A stretch of DNA of 32,640 bases, taken from contig JAUVII010000015.1 in assembly GCA_030592845.1 (NCBI GenBank), positions 1-32,640 on the forward strand, in the 5' to 3' direction. The notes under the pieces were generated by a model. It was given only the letters and a program-made list of their open reading frames with translations. It was not told the origin of the DNA and made no database searches. The position numbers and the translations under genes were made by a program. Source of the stretch: Candidatus Krumholzibacteriia bacterium. Its GTDB lineage: Bacteria; Krumholzibacteriota; Krumholzibacteriia; LZORAL124-64-63. Shown here one piece after another: positions 7,985 to 17,742 of this stretch (within the stretch, counting starts at the first letter, position 1; the number at the start of each line of letters is the position of its first letter).

Positions 7985-8012
7985 GCCGGGCGGAAACGCC
8001 CGGCGGTTTTTT
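7985..8012 (+). terminator. Rho-independent terminator
   Basis: GCCGGGCG-GAAA-CGCCCGGC followed by GGTTTTTT, 29 nt after the extended stop at 7955. Confidence 0.88.
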
Positions 8013-8148
8013 GCCATCCATAACCCGTTTTATACGTTGCGGTTGGGGGTCTCTTATTGTATCCTGAGTTTTGAGGGAGCCCAATTGCGGCCGTCGCCCG
8101 TGGCTGCGTTTATCATCGGAACAACCAACAATTGGGACCGGGGGCCTC

Positions 8149-10740
8149 ATGCAGGGACGGATGGTATCCCATTACAAGATTATCGAATGCCTGGGTGGCG
8201 GAGCCATGGGCCAGGTGTTCAAGGCCGAAGACACCCTTCTGCACCGCCCCGTCGCGCTGAAATTCCTGCCCGCCGAACTTACCGAAGACGAAGAGGCCTC
8301 CCAGCGCTTCATGCGCGAGGCCCGGGCCACACCCTCCCTGGATCACCCCAACATCTGCGCCATCCATGAAATTGCCCAGGCCGAGGACGGCTCCTGGTAC
8401 ATCGCCATGGCCTGGTACGACGGCCAGACACTGAAAAAGACCATCAGCAGGGGCCCGCTGGACCCCGAACTGGCCTTGCGCTACGCCCGGCAAACGGCCC
8501 TCGGCCTGGGCGATGCCCACGACCATGATGTGGTTCATCGCGACATCAAGCCGGCCAACATCATCGTCACCGACCGGGGTGACGTGAAGATTCTCGATTT
8601 CGGCCTGGCCCGGCTGCTGGGCAAGGCCCGCCTGACCCGAACCGGCACCGTGATGGGCACGGCGGCCTACATGTCCCCCGAGCAGGCGCGCGGCGAGGAC
8701 GTGGGCACCAGTTCGGATATCTGGTCGCTGGGAGTCGTGCTTTACGAAATGCTGTCGGGCAAGGTGCCGTTCGATGGCGAGAGCGACGTGGCCATGATCT
8801 ATTCGGTGCTGCATTCCGAACCGGCCCCCCTGCCCCAGCCGATATGCCGGAACAGCGAAATATGTACGGACATCATCCAAAACTGTCTGGCCCGCAACAC
8901 CAGGGACCGCTACCCCTCCGCCAAGATCCTGGCCGAAGATATCGAGCTGGCCATGGAAGGCTCCAAGACCTCTTTCGGGTCGCGGCCCTCGAGTTCTTCC
9001 ATTTTCGCCCCCCCGGAACGGCCCCGCTGGCACCGGTTGATTCCCGCGCTGGTCGCCCTGGCCCTGTTGGTGGCCTTAGCTTTTCCCCAGACCCGCGGCT
9101 TCCTCCGCTCGGTCGTTCCTTTTGCCTCGAGTGAGAAGCCGGCCGGCGTGGCCGTGGTTCCCTTCCACGTTACCGGGGACATGGATGACGCCACGGCCTT
9201 TGGTCATGGATTGAGCAACATGATCAACAACCGGCTGTCGGGACTGGAACAGTACACCGACAAGTTCTGGGTCGTACCCCCAGGGCAAATCAAGAGGCGA
9301 AGAATCGCGGACGACGACAGGGCGCGGGTAGTGCTTGGGGTCCAGCAGATCATCACCGGCACCGGGAACATGAGCGGCCATACCATCACCCTCAATTTGA
9401 CCGTTCACGACACCAGGGACAACACCTACAAATCCCGGGAATTCAGGGATTTCGCGGGTAACCTCAAAATCTGGCAAAGCGATCTGCTGGCCTGGCTTGT
9501 CGAAAATATTGATCCCGAACTGGGGACGATTCCCGACAGGTTAACCGGCGCCAAAAACACCAACATCCCCTCGTCGTTTCTGGATTTTCAGACCGGGCTC
9601 GGCCATCTCACAGGAGCTCCCGGCGAAATCGGTGATGAAAACGCCGCGGCGGCCCTGCCCTATCTGGAGCGGGCCGTGGCCAGCGACTCGTCCTATTCCT
9701 GTGCCTGGGCCCAGCTGGGCCGGGCGGTGTGGCTCAGTTACGGACCAACCGAATCGGTCAGGGTGACCGAGGCCGAAAACTATCTGACCACCGCCGCCCG
9801 CCTGGACACCACCGCCGCACTGCCCCGCTACTACCTGGGCAACATTCAGGCCCGGTTGGGGAACACCGACGCCGCCGTGCGCAGCTACAACCAGGCCCTG
9901 GCCCAGGATCCATTGCACCAACCAACTTTGGACGGGCTGAGCATTCTGCACTATCGGAACGGGGATCATGAGCTTGCCGAAGACGCTTATTATCGGGCCA
10001 TCGACGCCCGCCCGTTGTTTCCGCGTACCTACAGGAACGCCGGAGTGTTCCACTACCAGCGGGAGGACATGGTCAAGTCACGTGAGAATTTCGAGATCAT
10101 GCTCACGCTGACCCCTGGCGACGCCCTGGGCTATCGCATGATGGGCATCGCCTTTTTTGGAGAGGAAGATTACAAGAACTCGGAAATCATGTTTGAAAAG
10201 TCCCTGGACATTGAAGCCACCCCCTGGACCTACTCGAACCTGGGCACCCTCTACTTCTATGACCAGAGGTACGCCGACAGCATCACCATGTGCCAAAAGA
10301 CCCTGGAAACGGAGCCCGACGACTTTGGCACCCAGCGCACCCTGGCCTCTTCCTACGAGTTCGCCCCCGGTTTTGAAGACTCGGTGCTTCCGGCCTATGA
10401 AAAAGCAATGGAGCTGTTGCAGGCCTTGCTGGTTCAGGACCCCAAGAGCATTGAATACCAGGCCGATCACTCGTCTTTTTGTGCCATCCTGGGATTTCCT
10501 GAAACCTCTCAGGAGATCCTGGACGATCTGGAGGCCAACCATCCCAAACTGGATACAGGGAACATGTTCAGCATGGCTTCCACCTACGAAAGACTTGGAA
10601 ACCGCGACCGGGCCATGGACTGGCTTGAAATGGCCCTGGACCAGGAAATGTCATTCAAAAAGATGGACCACTACCCGGTTCTGAAAAACCTGCAATCCCA
10701 TCCTCGCTACATCGCCCTACGGAAAAAATATGGGGAATAG
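8149..10740 (+). CDS. Serine/threonine protein kinase with TM segment, TolB-like region and TPR repeats
   Basis: YKIIECLGGGAMGQVFKAED, VALKFLP, VVHRDIKPANIIV, DFGLA, GTAAYMSPEQARG; TM LIPALVALALLVALAF; VAVVPFHVTGD...LGVQQIITGTGN TolB/FlgO-like; multiple TPR helices. Start taken at MQGRMVSHYK. Confidence 0.9.
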   Translation: MQGRMVSHYKIIECLGGGAMGQVFKAEDTLLHRPVALKFLPAELTEDEEASQRFMREARATPSLDHPNICAIHEIAQAEDGSWYIAMAWYDGQTLKKTISRGPLDPELALRYARQTALGLGDAHDHDVVHRDIKPANIIVTDRGDVKILDFGLARLLGKARLTRTGTVMGTAAYMSPEQARGEDVGTSSDIWSLGVVLYEMLSGKVPFDGESDVAMIYSVLHSEPAPLPQPICRNSEICTDIIQNCLARNTRDRYPSAKILAEDIELAMEGSKTSFGSRPSSSSIFAPPERPRWHRLIPALVALALLVALAFPQTRGFLRSVVPFASSEKPAGVAVVPFHVTGDMDDATAFGHGLSNMINNRLSGLEQYTDKFWVVPPGQIKRRRIADDDRARVVLGVQQIITGTGNMSGHTITLNLTVHDTRDNTYKSREFRDFAGNLKIWQSDLLAWLVENIDPELGTIPDRLTGAKNTNIPSSFLDFQTGLGHLTGAPGEIGDENAAAALPYLERAVASDSSYSCAWAQLGRAVWLSYGPTESVRVTEAENYLTTAARLDTTAALPRYYLGNIQARLGNTDAAVRSYNQALAQDPLHQPTLDGLSILHYRNGDHELAEDAYYRAIDARPLFPRTYRNAGVFHYQREDMVKSRENFEIMLTLTPGDALGYRMMGIAFFGEEDYKNSEIMFEKSLDIEATPWTYSNLGTLYFYDQRYADSITMCQKTLETEPDDFGTQRTLASSYEFAPGFEDSVLPAYEKAMELLQALLVQDPKSIEYQADHSSFCAILGFPETSQEILDDLEANHPKLDTGNMFSMASTYERLGNRDRAMDWLEMALDQEMSFKKMDHYPVLKNLQSHPRYIALRKKYGE

Positions 10741-10786
10741 GCGGCTCGTTTCGGCGGGTCATTAACCACTGAGAGGGAGGAACGAG

Positions 10787-11212
10787 ATGAGTCCAAAAAA
10801 ACCCAAGAAGATCAAGCCCGTTAGAAACCCAAAATACGTACACAAACTGAATGAAGAAGTTTTTCAGATCTCCGGCCCCATGATTAACGTGAAGCCGGGT
10901 GAAACGGTGGAAATCCTGATTCCCGGACCAAAGGGATTCACGGTTTACCTCCCCATTGGTGAACACTTCAATGCCCAGATCTTCGAAGCCCTGGAGAATC
11001 CAGAATGGGCCCAGGAGGAAATGGAAGCAGCCTCAGGTTCCAATTCAGGATCCGCCATCAACAAGTTTTGGGGGGTTCAAATGACTCGAATTTCCACGTC
11101 CTTTGCTACCCCGGGTAATCCCGAAGGGGAGTTTCCATATTGCATTTACAGCAAGGAGCTCAAAAACTTCGCGGTGGGAAATTCCCCACCCAAGATGGGC
11201 CTGAAACCCTGA
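10787..11212 (+). CDS. Hypothetical small beta-rich protein with basic N-terminus
   Basis: Strong RBS (GAGGGAGGAACGAGATG), complete ORF ending just before a terminator. No family recognised. Confidence 0.7.
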   Translation: MSPKKPKKIKPVRNPKYVHKLNEEVFQISGPMINVKPGETVEILIPGPKGFTVYLPIGEHFNAQIFEALENPEWAQEEMEAASGSNSGSAINKFWGVQMTRISTSFATPGNPEGEFPYCIYSKELKNFAVGNSPPKMGLKP

Positions 11213-11230
11213 CTTGGACTGGACGAACAA

Positions 11231-11271
11231 ACGCCCCCGCGCCTTACGGTCGCGGGGGCGTTTTTGTTTTT
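11231..11271. terminator. Strong stem-loop terminator between convergent genes
   Basis: ACGCCCCCGCG (11231-11241) / CGCGGGGGCGT (11251-11261), T-rich on the + side. Confidence 0.88.
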
Positions 11272-11284
11272 GGCGACCTGTGCG

Positions 11285-13075
11285 CTATTCCACCAGGGTG
11301 ATCGAACGCGTCCGCACGACCGTCGCGGCGCCCATCCGCGCGACCATGCGCACCTGGTATACACCCGAGGCGACCTGCCGGCCGGCGCGGTCGGTGCCAT
11401 CCCATCTCGTGCTGAAGGGCCCGGCCCTGTACTGCCCGGAAACCAGCTCGCGCACCAGATGGCCGCGAGCATCGTAGACGCTCAGTTCAACAGCACCGGG
11501 TCGATCCAGATCGAACCTGATTTCGGTGGATGGGTTGAAGGGATTCGGGATGTTGGGCAACAGCCGGGCGCCGCTTGTTGCCGGCACCTGCGGAACGGGC
11601 GAAAGCGGATTGAATACTGTGAAATCCGCCACCCTCGGAGCGTGATCACTGGCGTCGGTGGTGTCGTAGGTTTGAAGCCCGTGGGCGGCAAGGTTTGCCG
11701 GAGTCATGGTCCGGGTTTCCAGCACGTAGTGGTTGTGGATGTCGAGCACGCTGTCGGTGTACATTATGTAATCCAGTACCCCGGGGTAGTAGGTACTATA
11801 GTCCTTGCGCCAGGTGTAGCTGGCCCGCGCGTCCGGATGGCGGGACAACGGATACGTGAAGTCGTTCCCGTCCCAATCGGGCGCCCCGTCCGCCCCGTAG
11901 GTTCCCTCATCCTGGATATCACCGGTAATGACGGTGTCCAACTGCTGCCGCCAGCCGACGAGATTCAAATCACCGCACAGCACAAAAGGCGTACCCTCGG
12001 GCACGGTAACCACCCCACCGGCGGTCTTGGCGTCACGCAGAAAACCGATCACCGAATCGGCTTCGTTCTGGCGGTCCTGATCGGCGGTGCAGCAACGCCA
12101 GTGGTTGGCGATAAGAAGCAGGTCCTTGGCCGAAGCCTCGCCCAGGTCGAGAAGGGCGGCGGTCACGCGGTAGCCCGGGTTCACTTCCCAGCTTTGCAGG
12201 ATGGGGAAACGGCTGACGATGACATTGCCCGCGTCGCGCATGACGGCGTACCAGTCTTCGCCCGCTCCACTGGGCAGATGCTGCTCGATCTTGTCGCGCA
12301 CCTGGGCCGCGTTGTGGTTCCACACCTCGTTGATGACCAGCACGTCGGGATCCATGGCGTCGAGCATCCGGTTTTGCGCCTGCTCCGCCGACCCGCCGTC
12401 GAACAATCCATCACTCTGCACGTTCCAGGTGGCGATACGAATGTGGGCCGAATCGTCCCGGACCAGGCCCAGGCTGGGAGTGGTTATGGTGCCGGCCGTA
12501 AAGGTGTAGGCAATACTGCCCGAGTTCGGCGCCACATCGCCCGAATCCACGTCCCGCAGGATGAACCGGATATCATCCCCGGTGAAAAGAGCCTGCCCTC
12601 CGGCGGGAATCGCGTCCCGGCGAAACGCAACCTCGAACTCGTTGTTGCTGACCGTGGGGCCGATCAACAGGCCGACATCGGCGTGCTCCACCGTGTAGGA
12701 ACTCCCCGGCTTGAAGATGCCGTCGCGCTGGCCGAACTCCCACATCAGTTCGGCGCCGATGCCGCCGAAGGCCGTGCCGGTGCCGGCGTTCATGTCCGTG
12801 TCGAGATAGAGCCGCATATTCTGCTGCTCGTCGGGCTGGACCTCGCCTTCGATTTCGAAGCGGATGAACAGATAGTCCTGGTCGTTGGCCACCCAGACGC
12901 GGCCGAAATCGACGGGACCCGCGTCGTCATTCGAGTCGTCGAGTACATGGGTCAGGCCCGCCCAGTCCTCGAAATAACCGTTGATCTGGATGGGGACCAG
13001 ATCGGCCAGAACGATTCCGGGAACAAGCAGACAGAACAATGCGACAGCAATTACGCGGGAGGAGGGCGAAAACAT
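11285..13075 (-). CDS. Secreted endonuclease/exonuclease/phosphatase-family protein with CBM9/DOMON-like N-domain and FlgD-like C-terminal domain
   Basis: Signal peptide MFSPSSRVIAVALFCLLVPGIVLA; YFEDWAG...LFIRFEIEG...LYLDTDMNAGTG; RIATWNVQSDG, LVINEVWNH, VLCGDLNLVG, LDYIMYTD, SDHAPRVADF; C-terminal NPFNPSTEIRFDLDRPGAVELSVYDARGHLVRELV...ASGVYQVRM. Confidence 0.85.
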   Translation of the reverse strand: MFSPSSRVIAVALFCLLVPGIVLADLVPIQINGYFEDWAGLTHVLDDSNDDAGPVDFGRVWVANDQDYLFIRFEIEGEVQPDEQQNMRLYLDTDMNAGTGTAFGGIGAELMWEFGQRDGIFKPGSSYTVEHADVGLLIGPTVSNNEFEVAFRRDAIPAGGQALFTGDDIRFILRDVDSGDVAPNSGSIAYTFTAGTITTPSLGLVRDDSAHIRIATWNVQSDGLFDGGSAEQAQNRMLDAMDPDVLVINEVWNHNAAQVRDKIEQHLPSGAGEDWYAVMRDAGNVIVSRFPILQSWEVNPGYRVTAALLDLGEASAKDLLLIANHWRCCTADQDRQNEADSVIGFLRDAKTAGGVVTVPEGTPFVLCGDLNLVGWRQQLDTVITGDIQDEGTYGADGAPDWDGNDFTYPLSRHPDARASYTWRKDYSTYYPGVLDYIMYTDSVLDIHNHYVLETRTMTPANLAAHGLQTYDTTDASDHAPRVADFTVFNPLSPVPQVPATSGARLLPNIPNPFNPSTEIRFDLDRPGAVELSVYDARGHLVRELVSGQYRAGPFSTRWDGTDRAGRQVASGVYQVRMVARMGAATVVRTRSITLVE

Positions 13076-13129
13076 GGGCGAGCCTTTCCTAAACAAGTTT
13101 GGGCGATAACCGGTGAACAATTATAACAT

Positions 13130-14176
13130 TTAGCGTTCGAGATTACAAAAATCTGGTGCTATGACCGCCCCGCCTCCACGTTCATGCCACAGGCGATGGC
13201 AAGACCCGCAGAGAGTCACCAGGTTATCCGGATGGTTGTTGCCACCTTGTTCTCTCGCCACAATGTGATGCACTTCCAGAAAACGGGTTCGCCCGCAACC
13301 GGGCGCCCGGCACCTGTGTTTGTCTCTTGCCAAGACCTCCCGGCGCACGCGGGGCGGGATTGTGGTGGTGTTTCGAGCGCCGTTTTTGCAGACCGCCGCG
13401 TCGCAATGTATTCGTTCAGCTTCGGCCTTACTCAACTCGCGTTCGCCGGCTTGGGTTTGGACGGTCATGACACCAGTTTCAACATTTTCATGAACGTGGA
13501 TCTGCACCGGCGGTCTGCTGGAATGGTGCCCCCGGGGGCACTTTTGGCCCTGTAACTCTTTTGTTTCCAACAGCGCCGCCAGCGCTTCCAGCATCAGCTC
13601 GGCCCTGTCGTTTGGGACGCCGCCCAGTTTGTGGAGCCGCTCGACCAGAGCCGACCGCCGCACCTCCTGTTCAGGCGTCAAATCCATCTGGAAACGAACC
13701 GGCAGCTCGCGCGGTGCAACCACTGTCGGAATTGAAGGCAGCAGTTCACCCTGAGCCGGATCCACTTTGGCCGCCCTCTTGGCCTTCTTCACCTCGTGGA
13801 TCAATTCCTTGCGGGTTCCCTTGGCGGCTTCGAGCCAGGGAACCTGGGTTTCAGGCGTGGCCACCGAAATGATTTCCCGCGCTTTGGTGTAACCGAGGTC
13901 ACCGGACACCACGGCCTCGCGTACCGCCGGCAATTTTTCCAACTGCCGGGCTAGGCGAATGAAATCATCAGCCCGCGACTTGGAAAAACCCAGTTCCTTC
14001 ATGGCGTACTGGTTGATGGATGAACAACCAAGATCACGAAAAAGACGGCGGCGCATGATCTCGCCAAACCACAACACGGCGCACTGGTGGGCATCATCCA
14101 TGGCAGTCAGCGAGCGCTGGAGAGAAACGTGGACTTTGGCGGCTGGTTGGTCGGATTTGAAGGGAACGGCAGGCAT
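13130..14176 (-). CDS. HNH endonuclease
   Basis: RRVLARDKHRCRAPGC-type motif (REVLARDKHRCRAPGCGRTRFLEVHHIVAREQGGNNHPDNLVTLCGSCHRLWHE). Start at MPAVPFKSD after GGAGG. Confidence 0.85.
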   Translation of the reverse strand: MPAVPFKSDQPAAKVHVSLQRSLTAMDDAHQCAVLWFGEIMRRRLFRDLGCSSINQYAMKELGFSKSRADDFIRLARQLEKLPAVREAVVSGDLGYTKAREIISVATPETQVPWLEAAKGTRKELIHEVKKAKRAAKVDPAQGELLPSIPTVVAPRELPVRFQMDLTPEQEVRRSALVERLHKLGGVPNDRAELMLEALAALLETKELQGQKCPRGHHSSRPPVQIHVHENVETGVMTVQTQAGERELSKAEAERIHCDAAVCKNGARNTTTIPPRVRREVLARDKHRCRAPGCGRTRFLEVHHIVAREQGGNNHPDNLVTLCGSCHRLWHERGGGAVIAPDFCNLER

Positions 14177-14425
14177 GGATATTCCTCCAGGAATGGGGTG
14201 ATTGGGAGGTACAAACAATATACGAACAAAAGACGAAAACAACAAGAACAAATTGGGTTAATGTGCATTATTTTCAAGTATTTATCCAAAATCATCAAAA
14301 CCAATAAATCCGGAACTCCCCAACCGCCTTCCCGGTTCACCCAAACAACCTGTGGCGATCAGGGCTCAGGTGCTATTTAATAGGCAAAACGCCACACAGA
14401 ATCCTGAATTACGAAGGAAGCCCCG

Positions 14426-16816
14426 ATGAAGATCTCCCATAGCCCATTTCTGCGCGCGGCAACCGTTCTCGCCCTGACCATGCTGATGGTCGGCGGAGCC
14501 ATTGGTCAGAACAATAGCGAGGACGAACCCGACGAACTCGACTGGCCCCGAAAAATCACCACCGAAAAGGGTGAAATCGTCATCTATCAGCCCCAGGTGG
14601 AAACCTTCGTTGGCGACAAGCTGGAATCACGGTCGGCCATCTCGATCAAGGTCGCGGGACAAGAGGGCATGATATTCGGGGCCATGTGGTTCGAGTCCCG
14701 CCTGGTGACCGACATGGAAACACGCCTGGCCACACTGGTGAGCACCAAGGTTACCGCGGCCAAGTTCCCGGATGTGGACCAGGCCAAAGTGGATGAGCTG
14801 AGCCGGTTCATCGAAAAGGAGATTCCCGCCTGGGATATCGTCATCTCCCTCGACCGGCTGGTGGCCTCGCTTCCTGATCACGAAGGCCAGGATGAAAACT
14901 TCGGCAGCGAGCCCCCCCGCATCTACCACCGGACCGTGCCGACGGTGCTGGTGAGCATCGAAGGCGATCACATTCTCACCGACCTGAACGGATTCGAACT
15001 GCAGTACGTGGCCAATTCGGCCTTCTTCATCGTCAAGGAAAAGACCGGATATTACCTGCGCGGCAGCGGTATGTGGTTCATCGCCGACGATATCGGCGGC
15101 CCCTGGAAAAAGACCACCGATCTTCCCGGGGAAGTAGCCAAGGTTTCGCAGAAGATCGACGAGGAGGAAGCAGCCCAGGCGAAGGAGCAGCAGGATGACG
15201 CCGCCGCCATGGAGCTGGAGGTCAACCCGGACGAACCGGATCCCGGGATTATCGTCAGCACCGTGCCGGCCGAACTGATCATCACCGATGGCGAGCCCGA
15301 CTTCGCCACGGTCGAAGACACTCAGATTCTCTACCTTAAAAATACCGAAAACGACGTCCTGATGGACATCTCCAGCCAGATGTACTACGCCCTTTTCTCG
15401 GGTCGTTGGTACCGGTCCCCCGCGTTGCAAAGCGACACATGGGAGTTCGTGGAATTCGAGGATCTGCCTGCGGATTTCCAGAAGATCCCCGCGGGATCCG
15501 ATATGGCCAACATTCTGGGCAGCGTGCCCGGAACCGTCGAATCTCGTGAAGCCATCCTCGAAACGCAGATCCCCCAGACAGCTGAGGTCGACCGCAAGAC
15601 AGCCACGACCGAGGTGACCTACGACGGCGACCCCCAGTTCGAGGCCTGCGGCAATGACGTCGCCTACGCCCTGAATACCGAATCATCAGTGCTGTTGATC
15701 GACAAGAAATACTACTGCGTCGACAACGCCATCTGGTTCGTCGCCGATGGACCGACGGGCCCCTGGCAGGTGGCCACCGAGGTGCCTGCCGTGGTCCAGG
15801 ATCTTCCCCCGGATTGTCCCGTCTACAACGTCAAATACGTCTACATCTACGAGTCGACACCCGAGGTGGTCTACATGGGCTACACCTCCGGTTATTATGG
15901 ATCCTACGTGTGGGGCCCCTGCGTGGTCTACGGAACCGGGTGGTACTACAATCCCTGGTGGGGATCCTACTATTACCCCCGCCCCGTCACTTACGGGTAC
16001 GGCGTTCATTACAACCCCTACTCCGGCTGGGGTTTCTCATTCGGAGTCAGCTACGGCTGGCTGACCATCGGCGTGGGCTGGGGCCGGCCCTACTACGGTT
16101 GCTGGGGAGCCGGCGGCTACCGCTACGGTTACCGGCGCGGCTATTGGCATGGCTATAATCGAGGGTACCGTCATGGATACCGCCACGGCGCGGCCCGCGG
16201 CTATCGGGCCGGCTACCGTGCGGGCCAGCACAACAGCAACCGCAACGCCTACCGCAACCGCGGCAATGGAGTAAAACGCACCGGCGATGTCCGGCGGGAT
16301 TCGGGCGGAAAGCGTCCGTCGACTTCCGTGGGGGGCAAGAACAACGTCTACGCCGACCGCAACGGCGATGTCTACCGGGACAAGGACGGCAGCTGGGAAA
16401 AAAGGGAAGACGGCAAGTGGTCGGAGGATCGCAACAAAGACGGGGACCGGGGTGATAGGGACAAGGGAACACGCGACCAGGCCGATCGGGACAAAGGAAC
16501 GCGGGACCAGGCCGATCGCGATAAAGGGACGCGGGACCAGGCCGATCGGGACAAGGGAACGCGGGATCAGGCCGATCGGGACAAAGGAACCAGGGACCAG
16601 GGTTCACGTGATCAGGGAACTCGGGACCAGGGATCACGCGACAAGAGCCGCGACCAGCAGGCGGACCGAAGCAGTCGCGACCAGAGCCGCGACCAGCAGA
16701 TGGACCGGGACCGCAGCAGCCGTGACCGCGGCGCCCAGCGGCAGCAGCAATCGCCCAGCCGTGGCGGTGGTGGTGGATCACGTCGTGGCGGCGGCGGTGG
16801 CGGAAGGCGCAGGTAG
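14426..16816 (+). CDS. Large secreted protein with Tyr/Gly/Trp-rich region and repetitive charged C-terminus
   Basis: Signal peptide MKISHSPFLRAATVLALTMLMVGGAIG; repeated FFIVKEKTGYYLRGSGMWFIADDIGGPWK / LLIDKKYYCVDNAIWFVADGPTGPWQ modules; YGYGVHYNPYSGWGFSFG low-complexity; DRDKGTRDQA repeats. Confidence 0.8.
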   Translation: MKISHSPFLRAATVLALTMLMVGGAIGQNNSEDEPDELDWPRKITTEKGEIVIYQPQVETFVGDKLESRSAISIKVAGQEGMIFGAMWFESRLVTDMETRLATLVSTKVTAAKFPDVDQAKVDELSRFIEKEIPAWDIVISLDRLVASLPDHEGQDENFGSEPPRIYHRTVPTVLVSIEGDHILTDLNGFELQYVANSAFFIVKEKTGYYLRGSGMWFIADDIGGPWKKTTDLPGEVAKVSQKIDEEEAAQAKEQQDDAAAMELEVNPDEPDPGIIVSTVPAELIITDGEPDFATVEDTQILYLKNTENDVLMDISSQMYYALFSGRWYRSPALQSDTWEFVEFEDLPADFQKIPAGSDMANILGSVPGTVESREAILETQIPQTAEVDRKTATTEVTYDGDPQFEACGNDVAYALNTESSVLLIDKKYYCVDNAIWFVADGPTGPWQVATEVPAVVQDLPPDCPVYNVKYVYIYESTPEVVYMGYTSGYYGSYVWGPCVVYGTGWYYNPWWGSYYYPRPVTYGYGVHYNPYSGWGFSFGVSYGWLTIGVGWGRPYYGCWGAGGYRYGYRRGYWHGYNRGYRHGYRHGAARGYRAGYRAGQHNSNRNAYRNRGNGVKRTGDVRRDSGGKRPSTSVGGKNNVYADRNGDVYRDKDGSWEKREDGKWSEDRNKDGDRGDRDKGTRDQADRDKGTRDQADRDKGTRDQADRDKGTRDQADRDKGTRDQGSRDQGTRDQGSRDKSRDQQADRSSRDQSRDQQMDRDRSSRDRGAQRQQQSPSRGGGGGSRRGGGGGGRRR
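16454..16603 (+). repeat. In-frame 30-bp tandem repeat, 5 units (DRDKGTRDQA)
   Basis: Five consecutive 30-bp units with mostly third-position differences, inside the 14426-16816 CDS. Confidence 0.85.
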
Positions 16817-16821
16817 GGCGC

Positions 16822-17742
16822 CTACCCTGAACTACGTTGCTTGCTGCTGCCTTCCCGGCTCTGCAGCAGCAAGCCGCCCACGATAAAAACCAGCCCGACG
16901 ATCGTGGCGGGCACCACGTGTTCGCCCAGCACGAAGTGGATGAACACCAGCGACAAGAACGGCGCCAGGAAAATAAGGTTGGCGATGCGCGCGGTTGAAG
17001 TGGTCAGCCGCAGCGCCGTCAGCCACAAAACGAAGGTGAAGCCCATCTCGAAGGCCCCGACGTAGGCGCCGCCCAGCACACCCTCCCATCCAATACGCAA
17101 ATCCGAAAACACCAAAACCGCTCCGGTCACGAAGGGCAGCGCGAAAGCGAAGCCCAGGAACAATCCAACCACCGGATCGAGATCGCTTTTCGTATTACCG
17201 ATCCAGTAAAGGGCCCAGATCAATGTCGAGCCCAGAGCCAGGGCCACGCCCAATGGATCGGCCACCTTGAAACCGGCCAGATCTCCCCCGGTCGCCAATA
17301 CCACCACTCCGAAATAGCAGATCACTCCCGCCAGCCCGTGCCGCCAGCCGACCCTCTGTCCCAACAAAGGAACCGCAAGCCAGGACAAGGTCAGCGCCCA
17401 GGTGAAGTTCAAAGGCTGGGCCACCTGTGCGGGCAGCAGGTCGTAGGCCTTGAACAGAACCAGGTAGTAGATGAATGGATTGAGCAGGCCCAGACCGAAG
17501 GCCACCCGGTACTGGCGACGGGTGGCGCAGAGCAGAAGATGCGTCTTGCCCTGGACGGCAAGCACCAACCCCAGGGAAACCAGGGAAAAAGCACAGGCCA
17601 AAAACAGTAACTGGAAATGGTCGAGATGCCGCAGCGCCAGCTTGAAGGCGGTGGCCACGGTGGACCAGGCAAGGACTGCCGTAAGACCGAGCAGCGTGGC
17701 TTTGCGTTGGGAATTCACCTGTTTCCGGCTTCCTTGCCCCAT
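16822..17742 (-). CDS. EamA/DMT-family transporter
   Basis: Multiple TM helices; LLGLTAVLAWSTVATAFKLAL...LALGSTLIWALYWIGN...FVLWLTALRLTTSTARIANLIFLAPFLSLVF. Start at MGQGSRK is a guess; the frame stays open to 17946. Confidence 0.82.
   Translation of the reverse strand: MGQGSRKQVNSQRKATLLGLTAVLAWSTVATAFKLALRHLDHFQLLFLACAFSLVSLGLVLAVQGKTHLLLCATRRQYRVAFGLGLLNPFIYYLVLFKAYDLLPAQVAQPLNFTWALTLSWLAVPLLGQRVGWRHGLAGVICYFGVVVLATGGDLAGFKVADPLGVALALGSTLIWALYWIGNTKSDLDPVVGLFLGFAFALPFVTGAVLVFSDLRIGWEGVLGGAYVGAFEMGFTFVLWLTALRLTTSTARIANLIFLAPFLSLVFIHFVLGEHVVPATIVGLVFIVGGLLLQSREGSSKQRSSG

Noticed and set aside
11264-13126. 620-aa + strand ORF
   Set aside because: Antisense shadow of the endonuclease/exonuclease/phosphatase-family gene; no recognisable domain.
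16454-16603. Possible CRISPR-like periodicity
   Set aside because: Contiguous 30-bp coding repeats with no spacers; encodes (DRDKGTRDQA)n in frame.
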